Shown here piece after piece: positions 1 to 10,810 of a stretch of DNA of 64,000 nt (positions are counted from its first letter, which is position 1; every line of letters begins with the position of its first letter). The notes beneath the pieces are model-generated. The model was not told the DNA's origin, made no database searches, and saw only the letters and a program-made list of their open reading frames with translations. The position numbers were made by a program, and so were the translations under genes. Origin of the DNA: Cepaea nemoralis. Taxonomy: Eukaryota; Mollusca; Gastropoda; Stylommatophora; Helicidae. The stretch is from contig JACEFZ010004117.1 of NCBI GenBank assembly GCA_014155875.1, positions 441,001 to 505,000 on the forward strand. Reading direction: 5' to 3'.

Positions 1-92
1 ATTCTCCATTGCGTCGCTTCCCATTATTGACAACACTGTTTAACCGCTTCATTAGTTGTGTACAATGTTCTACTTTCATTATATCTCCTTTA

Positions 93-270
93 TGCTGATG
101 GCGAGGTAGCGGGTTCAACCCCAACATTCGGTCAGTTGGACTAAAATACTGATGTCTCGTCCTTTACTTGATGACGTAAATTACAAATACTTCGCCTGAT
201 GGCGAGGGACACTGGTAACAGGGAAAGCTAATCCACACGCAAACATCGGCCCAGTGCGCTAGAAAACTAT
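93..270 (+). repeat. SINE-A, 5'-truncated copy
   Basis: The sequence runs from the 'ctgatggcgaggtagcgggttcaacc' region (box B-like ggttcaaccc) through 'cgagggacactggtaa' to 'aatccacacgcaa'. The same order of blocks recurs at 53.6 kb, 56.0 kb and, reversed, at 19.4 and 22.6 kb. The tRNA-like box A part is missing here and the 3' tail is lost. Confidence 0.75.
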
Positions 271-527
271 TTGTTTTGTTCTTACAGTTAGTATAATGTT
301 CTACTTTCATTAGCCTCTCCCTTGCTGTCGTTGCTAATTTCTGTTGCCGTCCAAAGAATTCCCAACCGTCATCTGAGAAACCACATCTCCACTACCTCCG
401 GGCTCTTGCTTATTAGTCCGTTCACATTCCAAGAGTCACGACCACAGACAGAACAGTTTCTATGTAACATTTCAGAATATGTAACATTTCAGTACTCTCC
501 CCATCTCCCTCTTCCTCCCTCCCTCCC

Positions 528-634
<107 letters not shown>

Positions 635-759
635 GGCATTTAGTGAAAGTGGTTTATTACATTAGACACTTTTCATCCTCTGAAGTGCGGCTTGTGTTTG
701 ACCTCTTCTGCTCTTAACCTCTGTCATGCGTCTTTTATCTAATGTTATGACTGTCCCCA

Positions 760-1030
760 CATGTTATATATTTGTACATCTTTCTGGTTGTTTTGTTTGT
801 TATCGTCCATTCTATTCATTCATCCACTTGTACATCTTTCTGGTTGTCTGAATATTATTCAATCTATCCATCTGTACATCTTTCTGTATTCAATCTATCC
901 ATTTGTACATCTTTCTGTGTTTTCTGTTTATCATCAAATCTATTCATTCATCCACTTGTACGTCTTTCTGGTCTTCTGTTTATCATCCAATCTATCCATT
1001 GTACATCGTTCTGTTTGCCTGTCTATCTCT
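760..1030. repeat. degenerate minisatellite, 'ccatttgtacatctttctg' type
   Basis: Roughly eight diverged copies of a unit built on 'tccatctgtacatctttctg' alternate with 'tttatcatccaatctat'. Spacing varies and no coding signal survives. Confidence 0.75.
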
Positions 1031-1080
1031 CACTGTGTCCAACTATAAGGTCATCTATTTTATTTATCTGCCCAGATAGT

Positions 1081-2405
1081 TAGTTAGTTAGTCGACAGAT
1101 CATCCTCGTTGCACATCGGACCATTCAGTCCATAAGTGCTCGGATCCCCTCCTCAGCAAATCCCGCAGCGTGTAGCGGCTAACGACGCCAGTTCTGTGTT
1201 GGTTTATCAATCTTCTTTGGCTTCCTGCGTAGTGTTCTTGTTTGGCCACCCCTCTTTTAATTTGCTGCTCTCGCAGTCTGGCCATTGTTGTAGATTCACA
1301 GTCATCACTTGGTTCTTGCAAAAGTCTCACTTCTCGTAGAGCATTCAGAATGTCAGCCTGGTCCATGGCGCGTCCGCCCTCCACAGTAGCCTCACCTGCG
1401 AGCTTGTCAGCCCGCTCATTTCCTTGTACTCCCGCATGACCTGGCACGAAGATGAAACTAATCTTTGCCAGCCGAGACCGCTCCAGAGGCAGCAACCATT
1501 CTTTTCGGATCGACCCCTCCTCTATCCTCTTGATCATGTTCATTGAGTCGCTACGGAAACAAGCCCTAGTGAATGTCTGTGTCTCGAGCCATGTTATTGC
1601 TTTACTTACTGCCATGACTTCCATGGTCAGGCTACTTGTGGTTTCAGTGAAAGCACCAGAGTCCTCCTTCACAATTCTCCCTCAGGCCCGAGCTGTAAAG
1701 GCCCATGAGCTTCTCACATGTCGGACGACCGACCCATCTGTGTAGATAACCGCGTCACTGTCTAGCGAATTCTCGAAAATCAACGCTTGGTCTTCAGCCT
1801 CCACAGCAGCCGGATTTTCTTGTCTGCATTTTCTATCTAGTTGGATGCAAACTGAAAAGGATGTGCAGAAGTCTGTTGGCACTTGCACCCACTCCTCGCC
1901 AGGTTCTAAGTCCTCAAGTGAACACACCTGTTGAAGAATGTCTTCGGCTTGACCCATCCACGACCGTCCTCTTTTTAACCTGCTGCCCTTCACCTTCCTA
2001 ATTTCACTATGCAGTGGATGCTGTGTGTTTGCGTTAATTCTGAGGTAGGCGCGTGCCCTGCAAACTTGCATTCTCTCTTCAATGGTTGGAAAATCAAGAA
2101 GGTAGCGCATCGCCCTGCATGCTGTATCTCTTGTACATCCAAGAATAATGCGCATAGCTTCATTCTGTATCCTTTCCATCCTTTCTATCTGCTTATGGCT
2201 GAGAGTCAGGATTGCCATTGCATACTCCAAAACAGACATGACCAGCCCCTCGTACAGATGACATAGATGGCGCTGCTCACAGTTTGCTGCCGCCATCACC
2301 CGCATCGCTGCCAAGCCCCGCTTGGCCTTTGTTATCACCTGGTCTATGTGCACATTATAAGCAAGGCTTCGATCAAACCGTATCCCCAGGATGCCCAGCT
2401 ATCCA
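1081..2405 (-). pseudogene. non-LTR retrotransposon ORF2 remnant (RT C-terminal part + RNase H)
   Basis: Two minus-strand frames (2353-1682, then 1672-1100) together match the ORF at 31.9-33.4 kb: the post-catalytic RT region (LGIRFDRSL, ILGCTRDTACRAMRYL), then RNase H (IYTDGS, TMEVMAV, RSDSMNM, PGHAGVQGNERADKLA). A frameshift near 1675 separates the first RNase H motif from the rest, and another near 1115 alters the C-terminus. In-frame homology continues upstream of the GTG at 2353 to about 2405. The catalytic RT motif is absent, so this copy is 5'-truncated and dead. The 3' side ends in a short tandem 'actaactaactaact' tail at 1077-1092, typical of target-primed insertion. Family: RNase H-bearing LINE (I/Jockey-like), by motif recognition. 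Confidence 0.85.
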
Positions 2406-2815
2406 GTCGTCAATTGTGTCTATCTGCCTCCTCTTCCGTCGATCAGCCGTGTAATGTATGTGTCGGTATAGATATAAATACATTGTAGACAGCCGTATAT
2501 ACAACACACGCACTACTTCTTACATCGCTCAAGGCTGTAGGCGTACTTTGAGACAGGTCCTATTCGTGCCCTTGTATTTGTCAAGAGGGATGTGTGATGT
2601 TCCTGGTAGTGTTGAACACGGCGATGGAAAGGTTAGGCTAATTAATAGATGTGGCGAAGATACGAGTATAAATACACACACAAAAAAAAAAGAGAGCCTT
2701 TTCTTCCAGGGATCATAATTTCCATTAATTCTGTTTCAAACCACTCATTTCATCTTATCTTGTGCCTTGCGGTGTCGAGATGAAGCATATACGGTGGGAG
2801 AGTGCCCGTTTACGG

Positions 2816-2818
<3 letters not shown>
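2406..2818. other. no recognised feature
   Basis: Ordinary mixed sequence with a short A-run at 2682-2691. No ORF with recognisable motifs and no tandem structure seen. Confidence 0.5.

Positions 2819-2820
<2 letters not shown>

Positions 2821-2848
<28 letters not shown>
2821..2848. repeat. (TA)n microsatellite
   Basis: Fourteen TA dinucleotides following a T-rich stretch. Confidence 0.95.
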
Positions 2849-2852
<4 letters not shown>

Positions 2853-2921
2853 TGATTCCCACGGACTCTGCCCATCGCTTACATGGTATAAGCCACTGTG
2901 TCGTTTAAATTTTCCAAAGTA

Positions 2922-3736
2922 CAGTCAAACCTCGGTTTTTGTCGATAATCCGTTCGGAAATAATCGGCGAACTCCGAAACCGACGAAAACTGATGCAATT
3001 ATTTCCATATGAATCAATGTAAATCCAATTAATTCGTTCTAGACACTCCAAAATACATACCAAAAACACATTTTATAGAGAATAAATACAAGTATATTGT
3101 TTAATACTATCTTTCGACCCCAAACTTGTATGAACTCGCACCTTCGCCGTGCCTAGTAACACTTGTATATGCCAGTGCGCCTGTTGAATTCTTCAATCCA
3201 TCCTCTGCTGGCTTTAAAATCACTAAGTACACTAGCACTTGTCCCTGGCATGTTCTTAATGAGATCGGCATACAACAGTCTGGCCTTTTCACACACGATT
3301 GCCTCCGAAACAGAATCGCCATCTAACTGTTTTTGATTTATCCAAATTAATAATAACAACTATTCGGCATCTTCAATTGTTTGCGATCTCTGTTTCGTTA
3401 GCACATTCACGCCTCTCGCTACATTAGCCTCCTTTATTGCTTTCTTTTTCGTCACAATAGAACTTACCGTGGATGGCGAATTCCCGTACATTCGGCCGAT
3501 TTAAGCAATATTAATGCCGCTCTCGTATTTTATTATTAGCAAGTTATGCTCACACAACGAAAAACAACGCCAAACTGAGCAGAAGAACGCGTGGGTCCCT
3601 TTGTTTTCGCAAAATTAGCAGCGAGGTTTCGTGGGCACGCCGACGAAATCCGAGGCAATCGACGAAAACCGAGACACATTTTTGGCAGAAAAAATATCGA
3701 CGAAAACCGAAGGCAACGAAAACCGAGGTTTGACTT
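2922..3736. mobile_element. Tigger/pogo-like DNA transposon, internally deleted
   Basis: The left end 'cagtcaaacctcggtttt' is matched in inverted orientation at 3719-3735 ('aaccgaggtttgact'). Both ends are flanked by TA (2920-2921 and 3736-3737), as expected of Tc1/mariner-superfamily insertion; the last G of the right end seems lost. The interior holds only an N-terminal transposase remnant on the minus strand, leaving about 0.8 kb of what is normally a 2-3 kb element. The right subterminal region repeats 'gacgaaaaccga' several times. Confidence 0.85.
3107..3565 (-). pseudogene. Tigger-type transposase N-terminus (CENP-B-like HTH), broken
   Basis: Reading leftwards: an HTH-psq-like start (KYESGINIA, stop, IGRMYGNSPSTVSSI), then LTKQRSQTIEDAE, then a CENPB-type HTH stretch (LLLIWINQKQLDGDSVS, FKASRGWIEEFNRRTGI) and finally SVTRHGEGASS in a shifted frame. 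These are hallmarks of Tigger/Jerky-family proteins. At least one stop and two frameshifts interrupt it, and the DDE catalytic domain is deleted. The minus orientation lies between the TIRs at 2922 and 3736. Confidence 0.85.
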
Positions 3737-3949
3737 ATTTCAGTTTCCGGGATATGATGCTGCTAACGAACCAAAGGCATTAAATACAACAGATACTGTA
3801 CATGGCTAGTCCGAATATTTTCTAAGATTACAACGCATTTCTTGGTGTTGTTTGGCGTAAAAAGCCAGATAAAGGAATCAACACCACAGAGTTTTGTATG
3901 ACACTGGACAGTACACAATATAGTCACGGTGTGAATCAAATCAAGTCAG

Positions 3950-4290
3950 AAGGCCACCAAACCTACTCAAGACGACTACCACGTTATGGACAGACCAGAA
4001 CAGGCCATTATTCTGCACCTCAGAACAGGGCACAATATATTACGCAACCACATGTATACAAAATTCAAGATTGGTGACTCAGCCATGTGCACATGCGGTT
4101 TGGCGTCGCAGACAGCAGAGCACATACTCCAGGACTGCCCAAACTACAACATATCCAGGCGAACCTTCTGGCCTAGAGAGACAACAGTGGAAGATAAACT
4201 CTATGGACCGCTGAGTGAACTAAAAAAGACTGTTAAATTCATACAAGAGACAACATTGCAGTTATAGACATATTTCAAGCGAACGAAAGA
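3950..4290 (+). pseudogene. non-LTR retrotransposon ORF2 C-terminus and 3' end
   Basis: A continuous frame reads PTQDDYHVMDRPEQ, LHLRTGHNILRNHMYTKF and a CxC...H..xxC cluster (MCTCGLASQTAEHILQDCP), the cysteine-rich tail seen at the C-terminus of Jockey/I-like LINE ORF2 proteins. The stop is at 4265-4267. After it comes 'caagcgaacgaaag', which resembles the 3' tail of SINE-A. RT and nuclease domains are absent, so the copy is 5'-truncated. Confidence 0.8.
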
Positions 4291-4747
4291 AGAAGGAGTC
4301 ACGGTAGGGATTCAAACTCGTCACATTCAACTGTCACCCATTTCTCTTCCTGGTTGAGTATCGTAACGCTTGTGACTTCTCTAACAGAACAGGCTAAAAC
4401 AGAAACAGCCCGCTGTGTAACATGATGTAACAATGATGGCATTTAGATTGTGCGAATGCCAGACCCGCTGTAAAATCTTCGTTCGTCTGCGCTCATCGAT
4501 TTTCTGTTGAAAGAGGAATGTTGATTCATGATAATGTAGAGCGGCATTGCGAATTAAGAATCGCGTGAAAGTTCTCATGGTGACTGATAGCGTTACACGC
4601 CATTTGTATGTATAGGAGGCAATCAGGGAAACGCTTATCTTGTATCAGTTCCCTCTATTTGTCTTTGATTTGTTTATGTAGCCGTCCTTAACTCACATGT
4701 CTAAGTTGCTGTCGACATATTTGCCTGGCTATCTTCATTCCCGCCCA
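4291..4747. other. no clear feature; possible tRNA-like box B on the minus strand
   Basis: A minus-strand 'gtttgaatccc' near 4315 could be the box B of a worn SINE, but no box A partner or tail is convincing. Confidence 0.3.
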
Positions 4748-4793
4748 CACACACACACACACATCCACACACACATCCACACACACACACATA
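4748..4793. repeat. (CA)n microsatellite, interrupted
   Basis: CA dinucleotide runs broken by 'catc' units. Confidence 0.95.
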
Positions 4794-4965
4794 TTATGTC
4801 AGCATACATACCTCCCTATCAGCCTGCAACCTGCATGTACACCTTCTGCCTACCTATTTACCTGCCTAAATGCCACTGTAGATGCCTGCCTACCTGCCTG
4901 CATGCCATCCTGCTGATTAGTCTACTTCCTGTCAGCCTAACTCCAACACCACCCCTCTTTATAAG

Positions 4966-5530
4966 GCCAAACTAATTCACAAACTCCTATTTCAAAATGT
5001 TTCAAACTACCTTTGGCCATTGTTTAAATATAACGCAAGACATAACGAACGACTAAACATACTTCATGTCCCTAAACCTAGGATACACTTGTACAAAACA
5101 AGCTTAGTGTACTCTGCCGCTCAGTTGTGGAACAATCTTCCACAAGAAATCACAGACTCAACCAAACACTATACATACAGTCGCAACCTGTTTGAAAACT
5201 ATTTCAGTGCAGACTACATGCACCCTTCCCCCCTAAAAAAAAAATAATGAAAATGATCTCAAACGACAACTAGCTAATAAACATTCCCATATGGTACGCT
5301 ACACATTCCTTAGGTGTTTATAATGACCATGTTAAAAATTGCCTTAGCGAGTCATGTATTATTGATTATTTTCCTTGCCTGTTGACGCATTTTGTTCTTT
5401 TGTTGTTTAAGATTAGCTTCATAAGTGATGTTGAATGAAATAACGTATGAGAGGAAAGTCAGAAGAAGGGCAGAACATCTGACGGGCCTGCGTGTCCAAT
5501 TCTTAACCCTTTGAAAATAAAGTTTGTTCG
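4966..5530 (+). pseudogene. CR1-like LINE 3' end (ORF2 C-terminus plus 3' UTR)
   Basis: The frame LIHKLLFQNVSNYLWPLFKY...RLNILHVPKPRIHLYKTSLVYSAAQLWNNLP has the conserved C-terminal block of CR1/Rex-like RT proteins (PKPRxxLxxxSxxYSxAxLWNNLP). After the stop near 5245 come about 270 bp of UTR with an aataaa at 5517-5522, then 'gtttgttcgttcgtgc', a short-repeat tail of the kind CR1-type LINEs end with. No RT domain remains. Confidence 0.8.
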
Positions 5531-5950
5531 TTCGTGCATTCATCTATCTTGTCTGTCTGTGGATTTTTTATCTGCTTGTCCCCTTGCCTGTCCACCTTCC
5601 TGCCTTTCCCTGCGTGCCTTCTTGCTTGTCCGCCTGTCTGCCTTCCTATTTGTCTGCATGTCTGTCCGCCTACTAGCCTGTCTGTCCGTCCGTCTGCTAG
5701 CCTTTCTGACAGTCTTCTAGCCTGTCAGTCCGCCTGCTAGTCTGTCTGCACACCTGCCTTCTGTCTGTCTGCTGGCCTGTCTATCCGCCTGCTAGCCTGT
5801 CTGTCCGCCTGGTAGCCTGTGTCTGCCTGCTAGCCTGTCTGAACACCTGTCTGTCTGACTGTCTGCTAGTCTGTCTGTCCGCCTGCTAGTCTGTCTGTCC
5901 GCCTGCTAGTCTCTCTGCCCGCCTGCCTGTCTGACAGCCTGCTAGTGTTC
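5530..5950. repeat. degenerate minisatellite of 'ctgtctgtccgcctgctagc' units
   Basis: About twenty diverged copies of a roughly 20-bp CTGT/CCTG-rich unit, directly after the LINE tail. ORFs through it are cysteine/serine-rich artefacts. Confidence 0.85.
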
Positions 5951-6424
5951 TGCCTGCCTACGCATCTTGATCACACTTGCCACACTACCGTGTCTGTCTG
6001 CCATCTTTGTGTGTATAGCCACCACTCTCCTGTGTACAGCATATATCTATCGTTGTATCTTTTTCAAAGAAGAAAGGGTTTTTAAATACTTATGCGGATG
6101 ATGATGATACACCTCAGAACTAATGTTAACACACACGTGAATATTTTACAAACTATTTCTGAATATAAATGAACTTTACAGCAGCTGCAACTGTCCCCTA
6201 GGACTTGCCTTTAAACAGTTATCTAAAATCATCGCATCTCATTGTTCATATGTATCTGATGTGATCTCCATAAACATTGAAGACAGTAGACTTTGAGCAG
6301 TGTGAAATTAGATCATCTGCCATCGATTGTCCTCTGGGGCATGTACGGCAAGAACTCTGATGATTCAGTGTTGATAAACGACTGGCAGTCTCCGGTGTTG
6401 TCGCAATAAAGTAAAATTACACTT
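5951..6424. other. no recognised feature
   Basis: Mixed sequence with no ORF of interest or repeated unit noted. Confidence 0.5.
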
Positions 6425-6790
6425 AGTTGCATGTCTTTTGTAGTTGTGGCAGGCCTAGGGCAGTAGTTGTTTTAGTGGTGGTTGTGGCAGACCCAGGGAA
6501 GTAGTTGTTTTAGCATTAGTTATGGTAGATCTAAGTAAGTAGTTGTTTTAGTAGTAGTTATGGTAGCTCTAGGTAAGTAATTGTTTTAGTCGTAGTTGTG
6601 GTAGCTGTAGGTAAGTAATTGTTTTAGTAGTAGTTATGGTAGCTCTAGGTAAGTAGTTGTTTTAGTCGTAGTTGTGGTAGCTGTAGGTAAGTAATTGTTT
6701 TAGTAGTAGTTATGGTAGCTCTAGGTAAGTAGTTGTTTTAGTAGTAGTTATGATAGCTCTAGGTAAGTAGTTGTATTATTAGTAGTTGTG
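6425..6790. repeat. 38-bp tandem array, about 9 copies
   Basis: The unit is 'gtagttgttttagtagtag' followed by 'ttatggtagctctaggtaa'. Two subtypes (ttatggtagctct and ttgtggtagctgt) alternate in the middle, suggesting duplication of a 76-bp dimer. The 3' side abuts an RT fragment. Confidence 0.92.
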
Positions 6791-7036
6791 GCACTTGTTG
6801 GAAGGTATCAACACTGAAGGGAAAGATCTCGGAATTATAAAGAATATTATCTACAACCCAGTAACAACAATTAAAATGGGGAAATAAAGAGGGAAATTAT
6901 GAACAAATAAAGCTAAGAGTACGGCAGGGATATGTTTTGTAACCGGATCTCTTTTCTCTCTATAGCGAAGTAATAATGAGAGAGATCAAAGAGAAGCCAG
7001 GAATACAAATCGGGAGTTATAATATAGAAAATCTAC
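6790..7036 (+). pseudogene. RTE-like LINE reverse transcriptase fragment
   Basis: Pieces read EGINTEGKDLGIIKNIIYN, then a frame-shifted VRQGYVL, then DLFSLYSEVIMREIKEKPGIQ and NIENLRY. This is the RT segment leading up to the YADD motif; the homologous copies at 41.1-41.35 kb and 63.9-64 kb continue through ADDT. Here the match stops at the Y codon, where the pyrimidine tract begins. Several stops make it a remnant. Confidence 0.8.
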
Positions 7037-10000
7037 GCTATCTCTATCTCCTCAATCTCTCCTCTATCTCTCACCTCTATTTCTCTCCTCGATTTCTCTA
7101 TCTCCCCTATTTCTCTCCTCTCTCTATCTCTCTCCTCTATCTCTCTATCTCATCTATGTATCTCCTCTTTCTCTCTCTCCTCTATCTCTCTCTCTATCTT
7201 CTCTTTCTCTCTCTTCTATCTCTCTCCTCTATCTCTCCTATCTCTCTCCTCTCTCTCCTCTTTCTCTCTCTCCTCTTTCTCTCTCTCCTCTTTCTCTCTC
7301 TCCTCTTTCTCTCTCCTCTATCTATCTCCCCTGCTCTCTCTCCTCTCTCTTTCTATCTCCTCTATCTCTCTATCCCTCTCTCCTCTCTCTATCTCTCCCT
7401 CCTCTCTACCTCTCTCCTCTCTATCTCCTCTATCTCTCTCTCCTCTATCTCTCTCCTGTATATCTCTATCCTTTCTCTCTTCTATCTCTCTCGTCTATCT
7501 CTCCTATATCTCTCTCCTGTATATCTCTTCTATCTCTCTCCTCTATCTCCTCTATCTCTCTCATCTCTCTCTCCTCTATCTCTCCTCTTTCTCTCTCTCC
7601 TCTATCTCTCCTCTCTCTCAATCTCCTCTATCTATCTCTCCTCTGTCCTCTATCTCTCTCCTCTATCCCTCTCCTCTATCTCTCTATCCCTCTCTCCTCA
7701 ATGTCTATCTCTCTCCTCTCTCTATCTCCTCTATCTCTCTCCTCTTTCTCTCTCTCCTCTTTCTCTCTCTCCTCTTTCTTTCTCTCTCTCCTCTTTCTCT
7801 CTCTCCTATATTTCTCTCCTCTATCTCTCTATCTCTCTCCTCTATCTCTCTCCTCTTTCTCTCTCTCCTCTTTCTCTCTCTCCTCTTTCTCTCTCTCCTA
7901 TATTTCTCTCCTCTATCTCTCTATCTCTCTCCTCTATCTCTCTCCTCTTTCTCTCTCTCCTCTTTCTCTCTCTCCTCTTTCTCTCTCTCCTATATTTCTC
8001 TCCTCTATCTCTCTCCTCTATCTCTCTCCTCTATCCCTCTCTCCTCTCTCTCTCTATCTCTCTCCTCTCTCTCTATCTCTTCTGTCTCTCTATCTCTTCT
8101 GTCTCTCTATCCTGTCTCTCCTCTATCTCTCTCCTCTATCTCTCTATCCCTCTCTCCTCTCTCTCTATCTCTCTCCTCTCTCTCTATCTCCTCTATCTCT
8201 CTATCCTGTCTCTCCTCTATCTCTATTTCTCTATCCCTCTCTCCTCTCTCTCTATCTCTCCTCTATCTCTCTATCCTCTCTCTCTTCTATCTCTCTCTTC
8301 TATCTCTCCTCTATCTCTCCTCTATCTTTCTCATCTATCTCTCTCCTGTATATCTCTATCCTCTCTCTCTCTTCTATCTCTCTCCTCTATCTCTCTCTAT
8401 TTCCTCTATCTCTCTCATCTCTCTCTCTATCTCTCTACTATTACTATATCCTCTTTCTCTCTATCTCCTCTCTATCTCTCCACTACCTCTCTATTCTCTC
8501 TCCTCTATCTCTATCTCTCTATCCTCTTTCTCTCTCTCCTCTCTCTCCTCTAACGCTCTCCTCTAACGCCTCTCTCTCCTTTAACGCTCTCCTCTATCTC
8601 TCTATCCTCTCACTTCTATCTTTCTCTCTATCTCCTCTATCTCTCTCCTCTATCTCTCCTGTATATCTATATCCTCTCTCTCTCTTCTATCTCTCTCTCT
8701 CTCCTCTATCTCTCTCCTGTATATCTCTATCCTCTCTCTCTCTCTTCTATCTCTCTCCTCTATCTCTCTCTATCTCCTCTATCTCTCTCATCTATCTCTC
8801 TCCTCAACCTCCTTTATCTCTCTCCTCTATCTTTCTCCTCTTTCTCTCTTCTCTCTCTCTCTTCTATATCTCTGTCTCCTCCATCTCTCTCTTCTGTCTC
8901 TCTCCTCTCTCTCTATCTCCTCTATCTCTCTCATCTATCTCTCTATCCCTCTCTCCTCTCTCTATCTCTCTCCCCTCTCTCTATCTCTCTCCTCTCTCTA
9001 TCTCTTCGCTGTCTCTCACTCCTCGCTCCTCTATATCAATCTCGCTATCTCTCTCCTCTCTCTCCTCTATCTCTCTATATCTCTTCTATCTCTCTCCTCT
9101 ATCTCTCTATCCTCTATCTCTCTATCCTCTCTCTCTTCTATCTATCTCCGCTATCTCTCTCCTCTATCTCTCTCCTGTATATATCTATACTCTCTCTCTC
9201 TATTCTATCTCTCTCCTCTCTCTCTCCTCAATCTCTCCTCTATCTCTCACCTCTATTTCTCTCCTCGATTTCTCTATCTCCCCTATTTCTCTCCTCTCTC
9301 TATCTCTCTCCTCTATCTCTCTATCTCATCTATGTCTCTCCTCTTTCTCTCTCTCCTCTATCTCTCTCTCTATCTTCTCTTTCTCTCTCTTCTATCTCTC
9401 TCCTATCTCTCTCCTCTCTCTCCTCTTTCTCTCTCTCCTCTTTCTCTCTCTCCTCTTTCTCTCTCTCTTTCTCTTTCCTCTATCTATCTCCCCTGCTCTC
9501 TCTCCTCTCTCTTTCTATCTCCTCTATCTCTCTATCCCTCTCTCCTCTCTCTCTATCTCTCCCTCCTCTCTACCTCTCTCCTCTCTATCTCCTCTATCTC
9601 TCTCTCCTCTATCTCTCTCCTGTATATCTCTATCCTTTCTCCCTTCTATCTCTCTCTCGTCTATCTCTCCTATATCTCTCTCCTCTATCTCTCTCTATCT
9701 CCTCTATCTCTCTCATCTCTCTCTCCTCTATCTCTCCTCTTTCTCTCTCTCTCCTCTATCTCTCTCCTCTCTCTCAATCTCCTCTATCTATCTCTCCTCT
9801 ATATTTCTGTCCTCTATCTCTCTCCTCTATCCCTCTCCTCTATCCCTCTCCTCTATCTCTTTATCCCTCTCTCCTCTCTCTCTATCTCTCTCCTCTCTCT
9901 ATCTCCTCTATCTCTCTATCTCTCTCCTCTTTCTCTCTCTCCTCTTTCTCTCTCCTATATTTCTCTCCTCTATCTCTCCTCTCTCTCTATCTCCTCTATC

Positions 10001-10207
10001 TCTCTCCTCTATCTCTCTCCTCTATCTCTCTATCCCTCTCTCCTCTCTCTCTCTCTCTATCTCTCTCCTCTCTCTCTATCTCTTCTGTCTCTCTATCTCT
10101 TCTGTCTCTCTATCCTGTCTCTCCTCTATTTCTCTCCTCTATCTCTCTATCCCTCTCTCCTCTCTCTCTATCTCTATCCTGTCTCTCCTCTATCTCTCTC
10201 CTCTCTC
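7037..10207. repeat. 3.2-kb polypyrimidine tract (TCTCTCC/TATCTC)
   Basis: Almost purely C and T on the plus strand, with A mainly in 'tatctc'. Distinctive words recur in order about 2.0-2.2 kb apart: 'tcctcgatttctctatctcc' at 7086 and 9262, and 'tcttctgtctctctatctc' at 8078 and 10081. The tract therefore includes a large tandem duplication besides microsatellite slippage. The 525-, 861- and 302-codon ORFs are Ser/Leu-only artefacts. Confidence 0.95.
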
Positions 10208-10329
10208 GGTGGTCGGTATGGTCAGGGTCACGCCGGCTGACTTCACTTCTCAGGTCATGCCCAGGTACATTGTTTTTAAAATCTAAAACTTCGCTTCCAT
10301 GAGAATTTGATCATATGAGCACTGGACTG

Positions 10330-10545
10330 GCAGGCGAGCATACTGGCCACTGAGCTAGGACTCAAATTGTCCTGAGTTCGTTTTCGGACTCAGTGATTCG
10401 GTTCACGAGTGCGGTTCTTTCGGAGACTGGAGTGTCGTCTTTGGAGCTACTGAGCTCGTAAAACGTTGGCAAGCCGCACTGCGGAATGAGACCGAACCGG
10501 ATGGGATAAAACCCGGTGCATTGAAAGTTAAAGACATTGTATGTT
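10330..10545 (+). repeat. SINE-B relative, diverged, with a different head
   Basis: From about 10400 the sequence follows SINE-B block by block: ggttcacgagt, ttcggagact, gcactgcgga, and gggataaaacccggtgcat at 10502-10520. The upstream 70 bp differ from the tRNA-like head of the copy at 22.25 kb. It may be a subfamily with another promoter, or a chimera. Confidence 0.65.
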
Positions 10546-10810
10546 CCTGTGTATTACCGGGGCCTATAAGGGAAGTCAGGAATAATAACACTGTAATGTA
10601 CCATGCATGCCGTAAGATGCAACTAATGCGTGTTGGCCCGAGTCTCATCACCTTATCCCGTAGACAGCTTTAGCTGAACAATCCAGCCACTGATAACACA
10701 TCTACCAAGTGCTGGTGTGTGTTGGTCTCACGATATATGTTCCACTGGGAGATGAAAGCCAGAAACAGAGGATTGCGCTAACTTTAGCAGCCGAAGCACA
10801 AGTCAATGGA

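Noticed and set aside
7037..10286. ORFs of 525, 861 and 302 codons
   Set aside because: They consist of Ser, Leu, Tyr, Ile, Phe and Pro only and follow from the pyrimidine tract having almost no stop codons on that strand.
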